64,000 nt of DNA from assembly GCF_024746835.1 (NCBI RefSeq), contig NZ_CP080531.1, positions 4,670,001 through 4,734,000 of the forward strand, read 5' to 3'. Both the position numbers and the translations under genes were made by a program. The DNA is from Mesorhizobium sp. AR02 (GTDB lineage: Bacteria; Pseudomonadota; Alphaproteobacteria; Rhizobiales; Rhizobiaceae). This document shows, one piece after another, positions 35,725 through 48,166 of this stretch (positions are counted from its first letter, which is position 1; every line of letters begins with the position of its first letter). Under the pieces are notes generated by a model. The model was not told where the DNA came from, did no database searches, and was given only the letters and a program-made list of their open reading frames with translations.

Positions 35725-35726
35725 CC

Positions 35727-35780
35727 GCTGCCCCTCATCCGCCTGCCGGCACCTTCTCCCCGTTGAACGGGGAGAAGGAA
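35727..35780. repeat. Short CTCCCCGT-type palindromic repeat
   Basis: CGCTGCCCCTCATCCGCCTG followed by CTTCTCCCCGTTGAACGGGGAGAAG, a single copy of the short module, between the DUF4238 stop and the carB end. It marks the right edge of the AT-rich cassette. Confidence 0.75.
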
Positions 35781-35788
35781 GCTAATTC

Positions 35789-39292
<3,504 letters not shown>

Positions 39293-39437
39293 GTCATAGG
39301 TCCGTTCGGCGGGCGGCTTGCACAAAAAACCGGGACGGGAAGACCCGGCCGGTTGTGCTCGCGATTCTGGTATCAGGCTAGGTGGGCCTTATAGGGAAGA
39401 GTTTTGGCGGATGTAACCCCGAAAATGAGGGATTAGG

Positions 39438-39509
39438 CAGTAGGGTAGTAGGGCAGTAGGGCAGTAGGGCAGTAGGGCAGTAGGGCAGTAGGGCAGTAGG
39501 GCAGTAGGG
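39438..39509. repeat. Octanucleotide tandem repeat, nine copies of CAGTAGGG
   Basis: Nine consecutive 8-base units CAGTAGGG (second unit TAGTAGGG) between carB and the SH3 protein gene. Copy number of such arrays changes by replication slippage. The array is 60-130 bases from both genes and is not in a coding frame. The sequence after it (CCCTATTGCCGTACTG) is partly the complement of a unit. Confidence 0.9.
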
Positions 39510-39573
39510 GGGAGGGCTCGAGCGCCCTTAAAACATATTGCCCTATTGCCGTACTGTCTTACTCCCCTGCCTC

Positions 39574-40572
39574 CTAGTTCCCAAACGCCACCGTATCGGT
39601 GATCTCGAAGCGTTCGGAGACGCCGATGCGGATCATGCTCAGGCTGCCCTCGCGGGTGAAGCGGAAATCGCTCTTGGCGTTCGAGCCGGCCGGCAGGCCG
39701 GCATAGAAGGAGATGACGCGGCTGCCGCCATCGGGCCAGGTCACCGTGATGTCGGCCTTGTCGGCGCCCTTGTGCGCGACGGTCGCCGCGCAGAGCTCCA
39801 TCGGCTGGCCGACATAGCGGGCGCAGGGAATCTGGACCGTACCGCCAGAGGCAAGGGCGGTCGGCTGCGGCGGCAGTTCGGCGACGGTCTGCGTGTCGAC
39901 GGCGGGCGCGGCACCATCAGGACGCGGCGTGGGAACGGGAACGGATCCCGCCGCCGAGCCACTGTCCGCGGCCGTGCCGGCATCGCTGTCGGGTGCTGCG
40001 GCCGCATCCTGCACGGGGGGCTGCGGGATTTCTCCGGTCGACGGGGTTTCATTCGCCGCCAGGGCCAGGCCGTAGGCATCCTGCATGGCGATCTCGGCGG
40101 CTGACTTAACCGGGGCTTCTGATGTGACGGGATGGACCACGCCGCCGAGCCGTGCCGTCAAATCGGGCGGTGGTGACACTGGCGGCGACATCGCCGCATC
40201 GGGCGCCGCGCCTGCATCCGCCGCCTGGTCGAGGGGAACCGTCGCCGGATTGACGGGGACAAGGTAGCGCGCCGGGGCCCAGCCGGTGGCTTTGGGATTG
40301 TCAGACTCAACCTTGCACCAGGGGTGCCCGTCAATCTCGTTGCAGCCGAGGTTCCTGACGCTGGCGCCGGCAGCCAGGCGCGCCTCGGTCTTGCCGATCG
40401 CCGATGGTCTGGCGCGGACATTGAGCAGGTCGTCCGGAGCGAGCCCGGTGACGATGGAGATGAAGGGCGTGTCTTCGGCATGGGCCGGGACAACGGCTGC
40501 AAGCGCCGTCAGCAGCGACGGAGCGGCCATCAGCGCCAAAAGCGTTGTCCGCAGCGTAATTCGGCGCCTCAT
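39574..40572 (-). CDS. Secreted protein with bacterial SH3 domain
   Basis: A 332-residue periplasmic protein. The start MRRRITLRTTLLALMAAPSL with the cleavage-like PAHA gives a signal peptide. Residues about 35-105 fit a bacterial SH3 domain: VTGLAPDDLLNVRARPS, GASVRNLGCNEIDGHPWCKV, GWAPARYL. A long Pro/Ala-rich linker follows, then a C-terminal domain with paired cysteines (IPCARYVGQPMELCAATV) and a beta-rich end. Such proteins often bind cell-wall material. I chose the ATG at 40572 because the signal peptide begins there; an earlier start at 40599 is possible. Confidence 0.75.
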   Translation of the reverse strand: MRRRITLRTTLLALMAAPSLLTALAAVVPAHAEDTPFISIVTGLAPDDLLNVRARPSAIGKTEARLAAGASVRNLGCNEIDGHPWCKVESDNPKATGWAPARYLVPVNPATVPLDQAADAGAAPDAAMSPPVSPPPDLTARLGGVVHPVTSEAPVKSAAEIAMQDAYGLALAANETPSTGEIPQPPVQDAAAAPDSDAGTAADSGSAAGSVPVPTPRPDGAAPAVDTQTVAELPPQPTALASGGTVQIPCARYVGQPMELCAATVAHKGADKADITVTWPDGGSRVISFYAGLPAGSNAKSDFRFTREGSLSMIRIGVSERFEITDTVAFGN

Positions 40573-40746
40573 CACTTGGCTGTCGGCGATCAATTGCATT
40601 ATCAAAGGCACCGCCAGAACCCAAAAACGCTGCCGCACGCGAAGCCGGTTTTATAAGCGACCGCGCGCCGCCGTGTCTACAAGCGAGATGTTCACGCCTT
40701 TTTCAGCCCGAATGTGAAGTGCTCAGCCTCGAGGCATCAGCTTCGC

Positions 40747-41505
40747 TCAGCCTGGCATGAATCCAGTTCTCAGTGCATAGGCCCATTCCGGGCGTCCCGC
40801 CTGTTCGGCCTGTCGCGCCGCCGCCTCGTGGTCGTAGTCGACGGCGATGGCCTCGAAGCGATCGGGCCGGCCTTCACCACCCAATGTGACGATGCCGTAG
40901 CGCGCATGCGGCGAGCCCTGTTCGGAAACATGCGCCGGCGGGGTGGAATCGTCATAGGCAGGGCAGCCGATGCTGCCCGGATTGAAGACGACGGGACCGT
41001 CGGGGATGCGGACCAGCTCCGCGCGGTGGCTGTGGCCGCACAGCGCAATGCGGCAGGCCGGGTCGAGCGCTTTCAGCCGCCGCCGGATCGCCGCCAGCGG
41101 CGCGCGCACCAATTGCCCATCGACGACCGCGTCGGCAAGATATTTCTCGTCGTGGTCGGGGCGCGCATGGAAGGCGACGACGCCGGGCGCGATCTCCAGC
41201 GTCAGCGGCTGGGCGAAGAGGACTTCGCGCTGTGCCTGCGTCAGCCGTTCCTGGGCGTAGACGTCCGAAGCCCACATGGTCTCATCGGCTGGGTCGGCCG
41301 CGACGCGGCGGTCGTGGTTGCCGCGCACCGTCGGCAGGTTCAGCGCCTCCAGCCGCTCAAACGTCTCGCGCGGCCACAGCGGCCCGGAAACGCTGTCGCC
41401 GAGATTGACGGTGAGGTCGGCACCGCCACGACGCGCCAAGTCCTCCAGCACGGCATCCAGCGCCAGGAGGTTGCCGTGGATATCGGCGAGGACGGCAATA
41501 CGCAT
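40747..41505 (-). CDS. Metallophosphoesterase family protein
   Basis: A 252-residue calcineurin-like phosphoesterase of the YfcE/MJ0936 kind. Metal-binding motifs appear in order: LADIHGNLLAL (DxH), NLGDSVSGP (GD), TVRGNHDRR (GNHD), and GHSHRAEL (GHxH). Substrate unknown, possibly cyclic or nucleotide phosphodiesters. The ATG at 41505 follows GGAGC. The start codon of the longer frame falls inside the adjacent repeat and is rejected. Confidence 0.88.
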   Translation of the reverse strand: MRIAVLADIHGNLLALDAVLEDLARRGGADLTVNLGDSVSGPLWPRETFERLEALNLPTVRGNHDRRVAADPADETMWASDVYAQERLTQAQREVLFAQPLTLEIAPGVVAFHARPDHDEKYLADAVVDGQLVRAPLAAIRRRLKALDPACRIALCGHSHRAELVRIPDGPVVFNPGSIGCPAYDDSTPPAHVSEQGSPHARYGIVTLGGEGRPDRFEAIAVDYDHEAAARQAEQAGRPEWAYALRTGFMPG

Positions 41506-41552
41506 GCGGGGAGCTCCGTGGGTTGGCGAATGGCTGGTCGGAAGAGCGACCC

Positions 41553-41731
41553 TGGCAGGACTTGGGTTCCTCGCCCCCACGTAAGTGGGGGAGAGGTGGC
41601 TCGGCGAAGCCGAGACGGAGAGGGGGCCTTGGCGCTGCCTCTCGGGATTTAGAAGAAGACCGCAGCATCGTGCAGCCCCCCACTCCGGCCGCTACGCGGC
41701 CACCTCTCCCCCGCTTCGCGAGGGAGAGGAA
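41553..41731. repeat. Long mosaic palindromic repeat (CCTCGCCCCCAC type)
   Basis: Modules in order: hairpin CCCCCACGTAAGTGGGGG, hairpin GGCTCGGCGAAGCCGAGAC, AGAGGGGGCCTTGGCGC, then inverted CCGGCCGCTACGCGGCCACCT and CTCTCCC. The same set of modules, differently combined, recurs at 44980-45180 and 46763-46796/48289-48455. It sits between the ends of the phosphoesterase start region and the ArsR gene. Confidence 0.8.
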
Positions 41732-41736
41732 AAGGT

Positions 41737-42093
41737 TCAGGCCGACACCTCAATATCGTGCCCACCGACCGCCGGCAAAGCGGGATCGTCGCCGGCCGCC
41801 GCGATAACACTGTCGAGCAGGCCGGGGAAGCGGGCGTCGAGGTCGGCGCGGCGCAGCGTGATCATGCGGTTGGTGCCGACCACTTCGGCGCGGGTGACGC
41901 CGGCTTCGCGCAGCTTGGCCAGATGATAGCTCAGATTGGTCTTCGAGCCGAGGTCGAGGAACTGGCTGCAGTTCAGCGGCACGCCTTCCTTGCTGGCAAG
42001 ATAGCGCACGATGGCGAGCCGCGTCGGGTCACCGAGCACGCCGAGCACGATGGGCAGGCTGATCTGGTCCGTGTTGGGATGAGGTAGCGTCAT
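41737..42093 (-). CDS. ArsR-type winged-helix regulator
   Basis: A 118-residue regulator with an ArsR/HTH_20 fold: PIVLGVLGDPTRLAIVRYLA, NCSQFLDLGSKTNLSYHLAKLREAGVTRAEVVG (recognition helix SKTNLSYHLAKL), and the wing RMITLRRADL. The metal-binding ELCVC motif of arsenic sensors is absent, so it senses something else or acts constitutively. It is divergent from an MFS exporter, its likely target. Confidence 0.85.
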   Translation of the reverse strand: MTLPHPNTDQISLPIVLGVLGDPTRLAIVRYLASKEGVPLNCSQFLDLGSKTNLSYHLAKLREAGVTRAEVVGTNRMITLRRADLDARFPGLLDSVIAAAGDDPALPAVGGHDIEVSA

Positions 42094-42268
42094 GGCTGGA
42101 ACCTAAGCGCAGTTCGGGCCGATTTCAACGCATCCGTCCTCGCCTGCCCGTACACACTGTTTCTCCCGTTTCGATCCGTACCGAACGACCGTGCTGACAC
42201 AGGGCTGTCAGGAAGGTTCAGCTATTTTGCCCTGGCTTCATTGACATCATGCCTTGTTATGTCCAATT

Positions 42269-42286
42269 GTTCAATAACTTTTGAAC
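42269..42286. promoter_or_regulatory. Palindrome GTTCAA-N6-TTGAAC before the MFS gene
   Basis: A perfect 6+6 inverted repeat 15 bases before the MFS start, in the intergenic region shared with the divergent ArsR-type gene. Dyads of this size suit winged-helix repressors; the assignment to the neighbouring regulator is inference. Confidence 0.5.
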
Positions 42287-42300
42287 TAAGGACACCTGCC

Positions 42301-43479
42301 ATGGACAAGCGGCTCTTCTGGCTTGCGCTCGGATCGTTCACGATCTCGACCGAAGGCTTCGTCATCTCCAGCCTTCTGCCCGATATCGCCCGGGATGCCG
42401 GCATTTCCATTCCGCTCGCCGGCACGCTGATCACCGCCTTTGCGCTCGCCTATGCGGTCGGCACGCCGATCCTGGCGACGCTGACCGGCGAATGGGACCG
42501 GCGCCGCGTCATCCTGTGGACGCTGGTGTTCTTCGTCATCGGCAACATCGCCGCCGCCTTGAGTTCTTCCTTCGAAGTGCTTCTGATCGCGCGCATCATC
42601 ATGGCGCTGTCTTCGGGCCTGTTCGCGGCGACCGCGCAGGGCACGGCGGTGGCGCTGGTCGATGACCATCACCGTGCGCGTGCCATCGCCGTCGTTGTCG
42701 GCGGCACCACGGTGGCCGTCGCCGTCGGCGCGCCGCTCGGCGCGCTGGTCGCGGCCTTTGCCGGCTGGCGCGGCACCTTCTATGCCATTGCCGGGCTCGG
42801 CGCACTCGCCGGCGCCATCCTGTGGTACCGGCTGCCGCGCGGCATCGTTGGCACCAGGCTGCCGTTGAAGCGGCGGCTCGCGGCCGCCATGCGGCCCGGC
42901 GTGATGCCGATCCTGGTGACGACATTGCTGGCGCTGACCGGCGCCTTCACCGTCTTTGCCTATGTCGCGCCGCTGGCCATCGAGGGCGGCGGGCTCAGCC
43001 AGATCGCGCTGCCCGGCATGCTGCTCGCCTTCGGCGTCGGTGCGGTCATCGGCAACATTGCCGGCGGCCAGGCGGCCGACCGTTTCGGCGCCACCCGCAC
43101 CGTCGGCTGGTCGCTGACGCTGAGCGCGGCCATGCTGGTGATGCTGTCCGTCATCCCGACCTTCCTGCCACAGCACATTGCAGGCCCGGCGCTGATGGCG
43201 ATGATGGTGCCGTGGGGCATCGTTGGCTGGGCGTTCCCGCCGGCGCAGGCCAGCCGCATCATCAAGCTGGCGCCCGATGCCGCGCCGATCGTGCTGTCGC
43301 TCAACGGCTCGGCGCTCTATCTCGGCGTGGCGCTGGGCGCGGTGGTCGGCGGCGGCGTGCTGCGCTACGGCGCGCCGGCCGATCTCGGCCTGGTCGCGGC
43401 TGCCTTCCCGTTGATCGGGCTGGGCATCGTGCTGGCCGGCCGCTGGGCGGCACGGCCGGTCGCGATGCCGGCTGAATAG
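42301..43479 (+). CDS. MFS exporter, DHA1 12-helix type
   Basis: A 392-residue transporter. The start FWLALGSFTISTEGFVISSLLPDIARD and the motif TLTGEWDRRRVI (motif A position) followed by SSGLFAATAQGTAVALV fit the AraJ/YdhP-like DHA1 group, which exports sugars, nucleosides or drugs. Twelve hydrophobic segments can be counted. AAGGACACC precedes the ATG at 42301. Regulation is probably by the divergent ArsR-type protein. Confidence 0.85.
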   Translation: MDKRLFWLALGSFTISTEGFVISSLLPDIARDAGISIPLAGTLITAFALAYAVGTPILATLTGEWDRRRVILWTLVFFVIGNIAAALSSSFEVLLIARIIMALSSGLFAATAQGTAVALVDDHHRARAIAVVVGGTTVAVAVGAPLGALVAAFAGWRGTFYAIAGLGALAGAILWYRLPRGIVGTRLPLKRRLAAAMRPGVMPILVTTLLALTGAFTVFAYVAPLAIEGGGLSQIALPGMLLAFGVGAVIGNIAGGQAADRFGATRTVGWSLTLSAAMLVMLSVIPTFLPQHIAGPALMAMMVPWGIVGWAFPPAQASRIIKLAPDAAPIVLSLNGSALYLGVALGAVVGGGVLRYGAPADLGLVAAAFPLIGLGIVLAGRWAARPVAMPAE

Positions 43480-43503
43480 TCTCTTCGAAAGCCGTCGGCC
43501 GCC

Positions 43504-43959
43504 TTAGGCGGCCGGCGGCAGATCGAAATCCATCGCGCCGATGTCATCCAGCACCGCGCGCAGGCGTTCCGCCTTCTCCTTGCCCACCACGTCCTCGAAG
43601 CGCTGCTGGGCGATTTGCCAGAGCTTCATCGCCTCATCGAGCTTGACCAGGCCTAGCGCGGTTAGCCGCACCCGCTTGATGCGGCGGTCGTCCGGATCGG
43701 CGAAGGTCTCGACATAGCCGTCACGGATCAGCGGCTTCAGCGTGTGGCCGAGCGCCGACAGGTCCATGACCAGGGCAGCGGCAATGGCGCCCATCGCCGG
43801 TTCGTCGCCGATGTGGATCTGGTAGAGCAAGCCCTGCTGCGTGGCCTTGAGGCCGGACGGCGCCTGCACATCGTCATAGAACTGGCCGAGCTTGCGCGTC
43901 GCGCGCCGCAGCATGGCGTAGTTGCAGGCTGTCAGTCCGGGCAGAGCGTCTTTCGACAT
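43504..43959 (-). CDS. MarR-family regulator
   Basis: A 151-residue MarR regulator. The winged HTH lies at about residues 30-100: QQGLLYQIHIGDEPAMGAIAAALVMDLSALGHTLKPLIRDGYVETFADPDDRRIKRVRLT, where DPDDRRIK is the wing loop. The start is at 43959; the frame continues to 44202 but that part overlaps the operator sites. It is divergent from an SDR gene, and two identical palindromes lie between them. Confidence 0.88.
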   Translation of the reverse strand: MSKDALPGLTACNYAMLRRATRKLGQFYDDVQAPSGLKATQQGLLYQIHIGDEPAMGAIAAALVMDLSALGHTLKPLIRDGYVETFADPDDRRIKRVRLTALGLVKLDEAMKLWQIAQQRFEDVVGKEKAERLRAVLDDIGAMDFDLPPAA

Positions 43960-44024
43960 GATGGTTTCCCTGGGCGACGGCCGCGCGCCCCACAAATAAT
44001 CTTGGATGCGATCATTGAAAAGAT

Positions 44025-44065
44025 AGTGGCATATGCCCACTTCATCAACAGTGGCATATGCCACT
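44025..44065. promoter_or_regulatory. Twin MarR-type operator, two AGTGGCATATGCCACT sites
   Basis: Site 1 (44025-44041) reads AGTGGCATATGCCCACT and site 2 (44050-44065) is the perfect palindrome AGTGGCATATGCCACT. The CATATG centres are 25 bases apart. Both lie between the divergent marR and SDR genes, so one regulator probably controls both through cooperative binding. Confidence 0.8.
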
Positions 44066-44164
44066 AAATCAATCAGGCGGCTTGCCGGCAAGGTGAGGGC
44101 GAATGTCCACGGTGCCGGCGGCCAGGTCGAAGCAAACAATTCGAGAGATAGAAGGAACAGGACA

Positions 44165-44959
44165 ATGAGTGGACAGGCAAACAAGGGCACGGCGGTCGTC
44201 ACCGGCGCGTCGTCGGGTATCGGCGCGGTCTATGCGGACCGGTTGGCGGGGCAGGGCTATGACCTCGTGCTAGTGGCGCGGCGCGCCGACCGGCTCGAGG
44301 AACTGGCCGAGAAGCTGCGTTACGCCTACGATCGCAAGGTCAGCTTCATCGCAGCCGATCTGTCCGACGACGACGATGTGCGCCGTGTCGAGCGGGTGAT
44401 ATCGGCCGATGACAGCGTGACGCTGCTGGTCAACAATGCCGGCCTTGGCGGCCAGCAGGTGGTGGCAACGGCCGACGCCGACGCGGCCGAGCGCATGATC
44501 AAGGTCAATGTCATCGCCTTGACGCGCCTGACCCGTGCCGTGCTGCCGGGGCTTTTGGCGCGCAACCGCGGCGCCATCGTCAACATCGCCTCGGTGCTCG
44601 CCTATGACACCTCGTTCGGCGGCATCTACAGCGGCACCAAGGCCTATGTCGTCAACTTCACCGAAGCCCTGCACCGCGAGGTCGCGGGCACCGGCGTGAA
44701 GGTGCAGGTGGTGCTGCCGGGTGCGACCCGGACCGATTTCTGGGAGCTTGCCGGCAGTGATATCGACCAGCTTCCGAAGGAAATCATCATGACGGCCGAC
44801 GACATGGTCGATGCGGCCCTTGTCGGCCTGGCCAGGGGCGAAGCCGTCACTGTGCCGGCGCTTGTCGACGCGGCCAAGCTGGACACATTCCTCGGCGCCC
44901 GGCAGGCTTTCTACGGCAGCCTGCACGCCGACAAGCCGGCGGCGCGTTACGCGGCTTGA
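44165..44959 (+). CDS. Short-chain dehydrogenase/reductase
   Basis: A 264-residue classical SDR. Cofactor motif TGASSGIGAVYA, the NNAG motif (LLVNNAGLGG), the catalytic Ser (IASVLAY) and YxxxK (YSGTK). The Arg after the first strand (ARRADR) suggests NADP. Substrate unknown. The ATG at 44165 is preceded by AGGAACAGGAC. Regulation by the divergent MarR is very likely given the two operator sites. Confidence 0.9.
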   Translation: MSGQANKGTAVVTGASSGIGAVYADRLAGQGYDLVLVARRADRLEELAEKLRYAYDRKVSFIAADLSDDDDVRRVERVISADDSVTLLVNNAGLGGQQVVATADADAAERMIKVNVIALTRLTRAVLPGLLARNRGAIVNIASVLAYDTSFGGIYSGTKAYVVNFTEALHREVAGTGVKVQVVLPGATRTDFWELAGSDIDQLPKEIIMTADDMVDAALVGLARGEAVTVPALVDAAKLDTFLGARQAFYGSLHADKPAARYAA

Positions 44960-44979
44960 GGGTAGGTGGCGTCGGCCTC

Positions 44980-45180
44980 GCAGGACTGGGTTCCTCGCCC
45001 CCGCCAGAGCGGGGGAGAGGTGGCCGCGAAGCGGTCGGAGAGGGGGCTGGCGCCAGCGGCTGGAAGGGATTTCTTGAAACCCGCTCACGGACAGGATTGC
45101 GCCAGTCCCCCTCTCCGTCTCGGCTTCGCCGAGCCACCTCTCCCCCACATTCGTGGGGGCGAGGAACCCAGGTTCTGCAA
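44980..45180. repeat. Long mosaic palindromic repeat (CCTCGCCCCC type)
   Basis: Starts ACTGGGTTCCTCGCCCCCGCC and ends with the complement GGGGGCGAGGAACCCAGGTT, so the whole 200-base unit is an inverted repeat built from the modules CCCCCGCCAGAGCGGGGG, GGCCGCGAAGCGGTC, AGAGGGGG and GTCTCGGCTTCGCCGAGCC. It separates the convergent SDR and LysE genes and could stop transcription from both sides. Confidence 0.8.
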
Positions 45181-45190
45181 GGCTGAGCCC

Positions 45191-45790
45191 CTAAGCGGAC
45201 CGCCACATCGGAATGATCGACGCGGCCAGCACCAGCGCCAGCACGACGTTGAGCGCGCGCCATTGCCATTCGGTCTTCAGCAGCCGTGCCAGCACCATGC
45301 CGGCGACACACCAGATGGACAGCGAGATGGCGGCGGTGAGGCCGAAGGTCGAGCCGAGCAGCAAGGCGAGTTGCCCCGGCCCGTCGGCCAATGCGGCGAA
45401 CGAAGCCGCCGCGCCCAGCCCCATCGCCCAGCCCTTGGGGTTCATCCATTGGATGCCTGCGCCGCCAAGGAAGCTGTTCGGTCTGGCCATCGTCACGTCG
45501 AGATTGGGCGGCCCGGCGCGGCCGATCTTGAGCGCCAGCCACAGGAGATAGAGCGAGCCGATCAGCTTCATCGCCAGTTGCAGCGAAGGCACGGCAAGCA
45601 GCAGGCCAGCGAGCCCGGCGGCGGCGGCCGCCGTCACGGTAGCGAGGCCGGCGGCACTGCCGATCATCAGCGGCACCGACCGACGAAAGCCGAATTGCGC
45701 GCCCGAGGCGGTCGACAAGGTCGTGGCGATGCCGGGCGTGGCGGTGGCCACGAAGGCAAACAGGATGAGCGGCAGGATGCGCTGGAGCAT
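45191..45790 (-). CDS. LysE-family amino-acid exporter, second gene
   Basis: A 199-residue membrane protein with the LysE pattern: LFAFVATATPGIATTLSTASGA at the N-terminus, MKLIGSLYLLWLALKIGR, then a Trp-rich GIQWMNPKGWAMGLGAAASF. About six hydrophobic segments. Its divergent LysR neighbour resembles the pairing of LysE with its regulator LysG, which suggests control by an amino acid. The ATG at 45790 is preferred over a start 19 codons earlier. Confidence 0.85.
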   Translation of the reverse strand: MLQRILPLILFAFVATATPGIATTLSTASGAQFGFRRSVPLMIGSAAGLATVTAAAAAGLAGLLLAVPSLQLAMKLIGSLYLLWLALKIGRAGPPNLDVTMARPNSFLGGAGIQWMNPKGWAMGLGAAASFAALADGPGQLALLLGSTFGLTAAISLSIWCVAGMVLARLLKTEWQWRALNVVLALVLAASIIPMWRSA

Positions 45791-45885
45791 GGGACGTCCT
45801 TTGTCGGAGGCTCCATGGTAGGCTTGAGCTGGCATCAGTAAATGCAATGTTTGTGATATCAGGCATTAGCATCTATAATGCTGAC

Positions 45886-46755
45886 ATGATCCGCAATCTC
45901 GATACGGCGCTGGTGCGCACCTTCGTCACCGTCGCCGACAAGGCCAGCATGACAGCGGCGGCCAACGCGCTGCATCTGACGCAAGGCGCGGTCAGCCAGC
46001 AGGTCAAGCGGCTGGAGGAGACGCTCGGCTGCAGCCTGTTCGAACGCGACCGGCGCGGCTTGCGGCTGACGCGTTCGGGCGAGCGGCTGTTCGACAAGGC
46101 AAAACGCCTGCTCAGCCTCAATGACGAGATCTGGGCGGAGATGGCGGGCAGTGCAGTCGCCGGCCAGGTGCGGCTCGGCGTACCTTACGATCTGGTCGGC
46201 ACCTTGCTGGCGCCGGTGCTGAAGGCCTATGCCGAGACCTATCCGCAGGTCGAGATCTCGCTGGTCTGCGCCTCGTCGCCGGAACTGGTGTCAGCACTTG
46301 CGGCCGGAACCATCGACCTTGCGGTGATCGAGGAGCGGGTCGGGCCGACATCAGGCGAATGCCTGGCCATTGACCGGCTGGTCTGGGTCGGTGCCAAAGG
46401 CGGGGTTGCCCGTGCCAAGCGGCCGCTGCCGGTATCGATCGTCGCCGACACTTGCGCCTTTCGCCCTGTGGTGCTGTCAGCGCTCAACGAGCATGGGCTG
46501 GAATGGCGCACCGTGTTCGAAAACGGCAACATCGACGCGACGACGGCGACGGTGCGCTCCGACCTCGCCGTCACCACCTGGCTCGCCTCCACCGTGCCGG
46601 CTGATCTCGACATCTTGCCGTTCGATGTCGGCCTGCCGCCGCTGCCGAATTTTGCCATCAATCTGCATCTGCCGCGGCATGGCGTCGGGCCGGCGGCGCA
46701 GGAGTTTGCACGGCATATCCGCGATGGGCTGGCGCGGCGGCCGGTGGCGGCGTGA
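45886..46755 (+). CDS. LysR-family regulator of the LysE-type exporter
   Basis: A 289-residue LysR regulator. HTH: ALVRTFVTVADKASMTAAANALHLTQGAVSQQVKRLEE. The effector domain starts near residue 90 (GQVRLGVPYDLVGTLLAPVLKAY). It is divergent from lysE with 95 bases between, a typical regulator/target pair. The ATG at 45886 places the HTH close to the N-terminus; an earlier start at 45847 adds 13 residues. Confidence 0.87.
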   Translation: MIRNLDTALVRTFVTVADKASMTAAANALHLTQGAVSQQVKRLEETLGCSLFERDRRGLRLTRSGERLFDKAKRLLSLNDEIWAEMAGSAVAGQVRLGVPYDLVGTLLAPVLKAYAETYPQVEISLVCASSPELVSALAAGTIDLAVIEERVGPTSGECLAIDRLVWVGAKGGVARAKRPLPVSIVADTCAFRPVVLSALNEHGLEWRTVFENGNIDATTATVRSDLAVTTWLASTVPADLDILPFDVGLPPLPNFAINLHLPRHGVGPAAQEFARHIRDGLARRPVAA

Positions 46756-46762
46756 GGACGTC

Positions 46763-46796
46763 TCAGAACTTGGGTTCCTCGCCCCCACGAATGTGG
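46763..46796. repeat. Left part of a mosaic repeat interrupted by the IS element
   Basis: AGAACTTGGGTTCCTCGCCCCCACGAATGTGG is the left end of a repeat like that at 44980-45180. The rest continues after the insertion at 48289-48455. The last 10 bases, ACGAATGTGG, are duplicated at the other side of the IS. Confidence 0.85.
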
Positions 46797-48166
46797 CTAC
46801 GGAATGCACACATCTCTGAGTTCCCAGCCTTTTGCGATGGCACGGAAGTATTCGAGGCCGTGTCGGAAGGTGATGGGACCAGGTGGTTTGGAGGAGGGAT
46901 AGCCATTCCAGCCGCCAAGGCGGGCAATGATCCAGGCGGCCCATGCGAGACTGTGCCTTGGGTGCGGGTTGTTTTGCAAGGCAGTGCGACCTTGATAGCT
47001 GGCATCGAGGCTGTCGAGCACGGCGATGTCGGAAGTGCTGAAGGCATTGGCGGCGTGTTCGCCACCAATGCCTTCGCGGGCCTGGACGAGTTGCAGGATA
47101 ACCGCCGCAGCCTTGGTGGCGATGGCGGCGAGCTTGACCAACACCTCGGCGCTGGCGAGTTGGCTGTCCTCGAGGCGCAGGCCATGCGTCTTCATCAGAC
47201 GGAACAACTGCTCGATGGTCCAGCGCCGCCTGTACCAGTCGACGATCTGCCAGGCGGCGGCGACGTCGCTGATCTCATGGGTGGTGAGCAGACGCCAGTG
47301 CACTGGCTCGGCCGCGGCTGGAGGACCAAGTTCGACGACTTCGACAAGGTTCAGCGTCACGGTCTTCGGCAAATCCCTGGCGCCGGGATTGTCGGGACGG
47401 CACACCTCGACCTTGCTGAAGCGCAGGCTCACCTGGGTGCTGCGTGCCGCCCGCTTGTGCGTGGCCAACAACTCAAGCCTGCGCGCGGCCACGAACGGCA
47501 GCGCTGCCGTCACGCTCGACAAAGTACCGCCGCCCGCTACGGCACGATCGTGCATCACACGCGTCAAAAGGTGGACATTGCCGCCGGGCAGTGTCGCCCA
47601 TTCGGCATAGATGTCGCTCTCGCGGTCGGCCACGATCGTAACAGTGGCGGCTTTGGCCAGCACGCTTCTGGCCTGAAGGGCCGTGTCGATCCAGCGGCGC
47701 GATTCCTTGTCCTTGAGCGAGCGCTTGGCGTGCGGTGTCTCGACCCGGCCCTTGCGCGTGTAGACGCTGCCGGCCACCAGCCCCAGACAACCGCCGCTCA
47801 CCGCATCGATGGCCACCATCGCATGCACCAGCACGCCGCGCCCACCACCTTTGCCGATCTCACCCAGGCCGCGTCGCCGCTCGGGCGTGGTGGCAAAGGT
47901 GATCTCGCTGGTGTCCTGGATCGCCAACACATGCCGCTCGGCGGCCGCAGACACCGTCTGTTCGCTCCAGCCTTGGATCAACCGCTCGATCGTCACCTTG
48001 TCATTGGCCAGCAGGCGATGGAACCCGACCTCCTGCGCCCGCCGGCCCTCGCCAAGCCGGCGCAGGCAGATATCTTGGCGCGCAACCATGCGGTCGAGCA
48101 GCATCGCCCCCTTTTGTCGAGGCGCAAATCCCCGAAACGGCCCAGCGACGGTTGCTCAACAAGCAT
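46797..48166 (-). pseudogene. IS4-family DDE transposase, with a frame change near its start
   Basis: The main frame (from 48104) gives 435 residues with DDE motifs: LAIQDTSEITF (first Asp), TIVADRESDIY (second Asp), and WYRRRWTIEQLFRLMKTHG (Y-(2)-R-(3)-E-(6)-K signature of IS4). The N-terminal MLVEQPSLGRFGDLRLDKRG, which fits the family start, is in another frame from 48166; the two join at AAAAGGGGG around 48108-48116. This is a −1 shift: a sequence error, a mutation, or ribosomal slippage. The last codons and stop lie in the inverted repeat itself. Confidence 0.85.

Noticed and set aside
39438..39509. Possible CRISPR-like array
   Set aside because: Units of eight bases without spacers; it is a simple tandem repeat.
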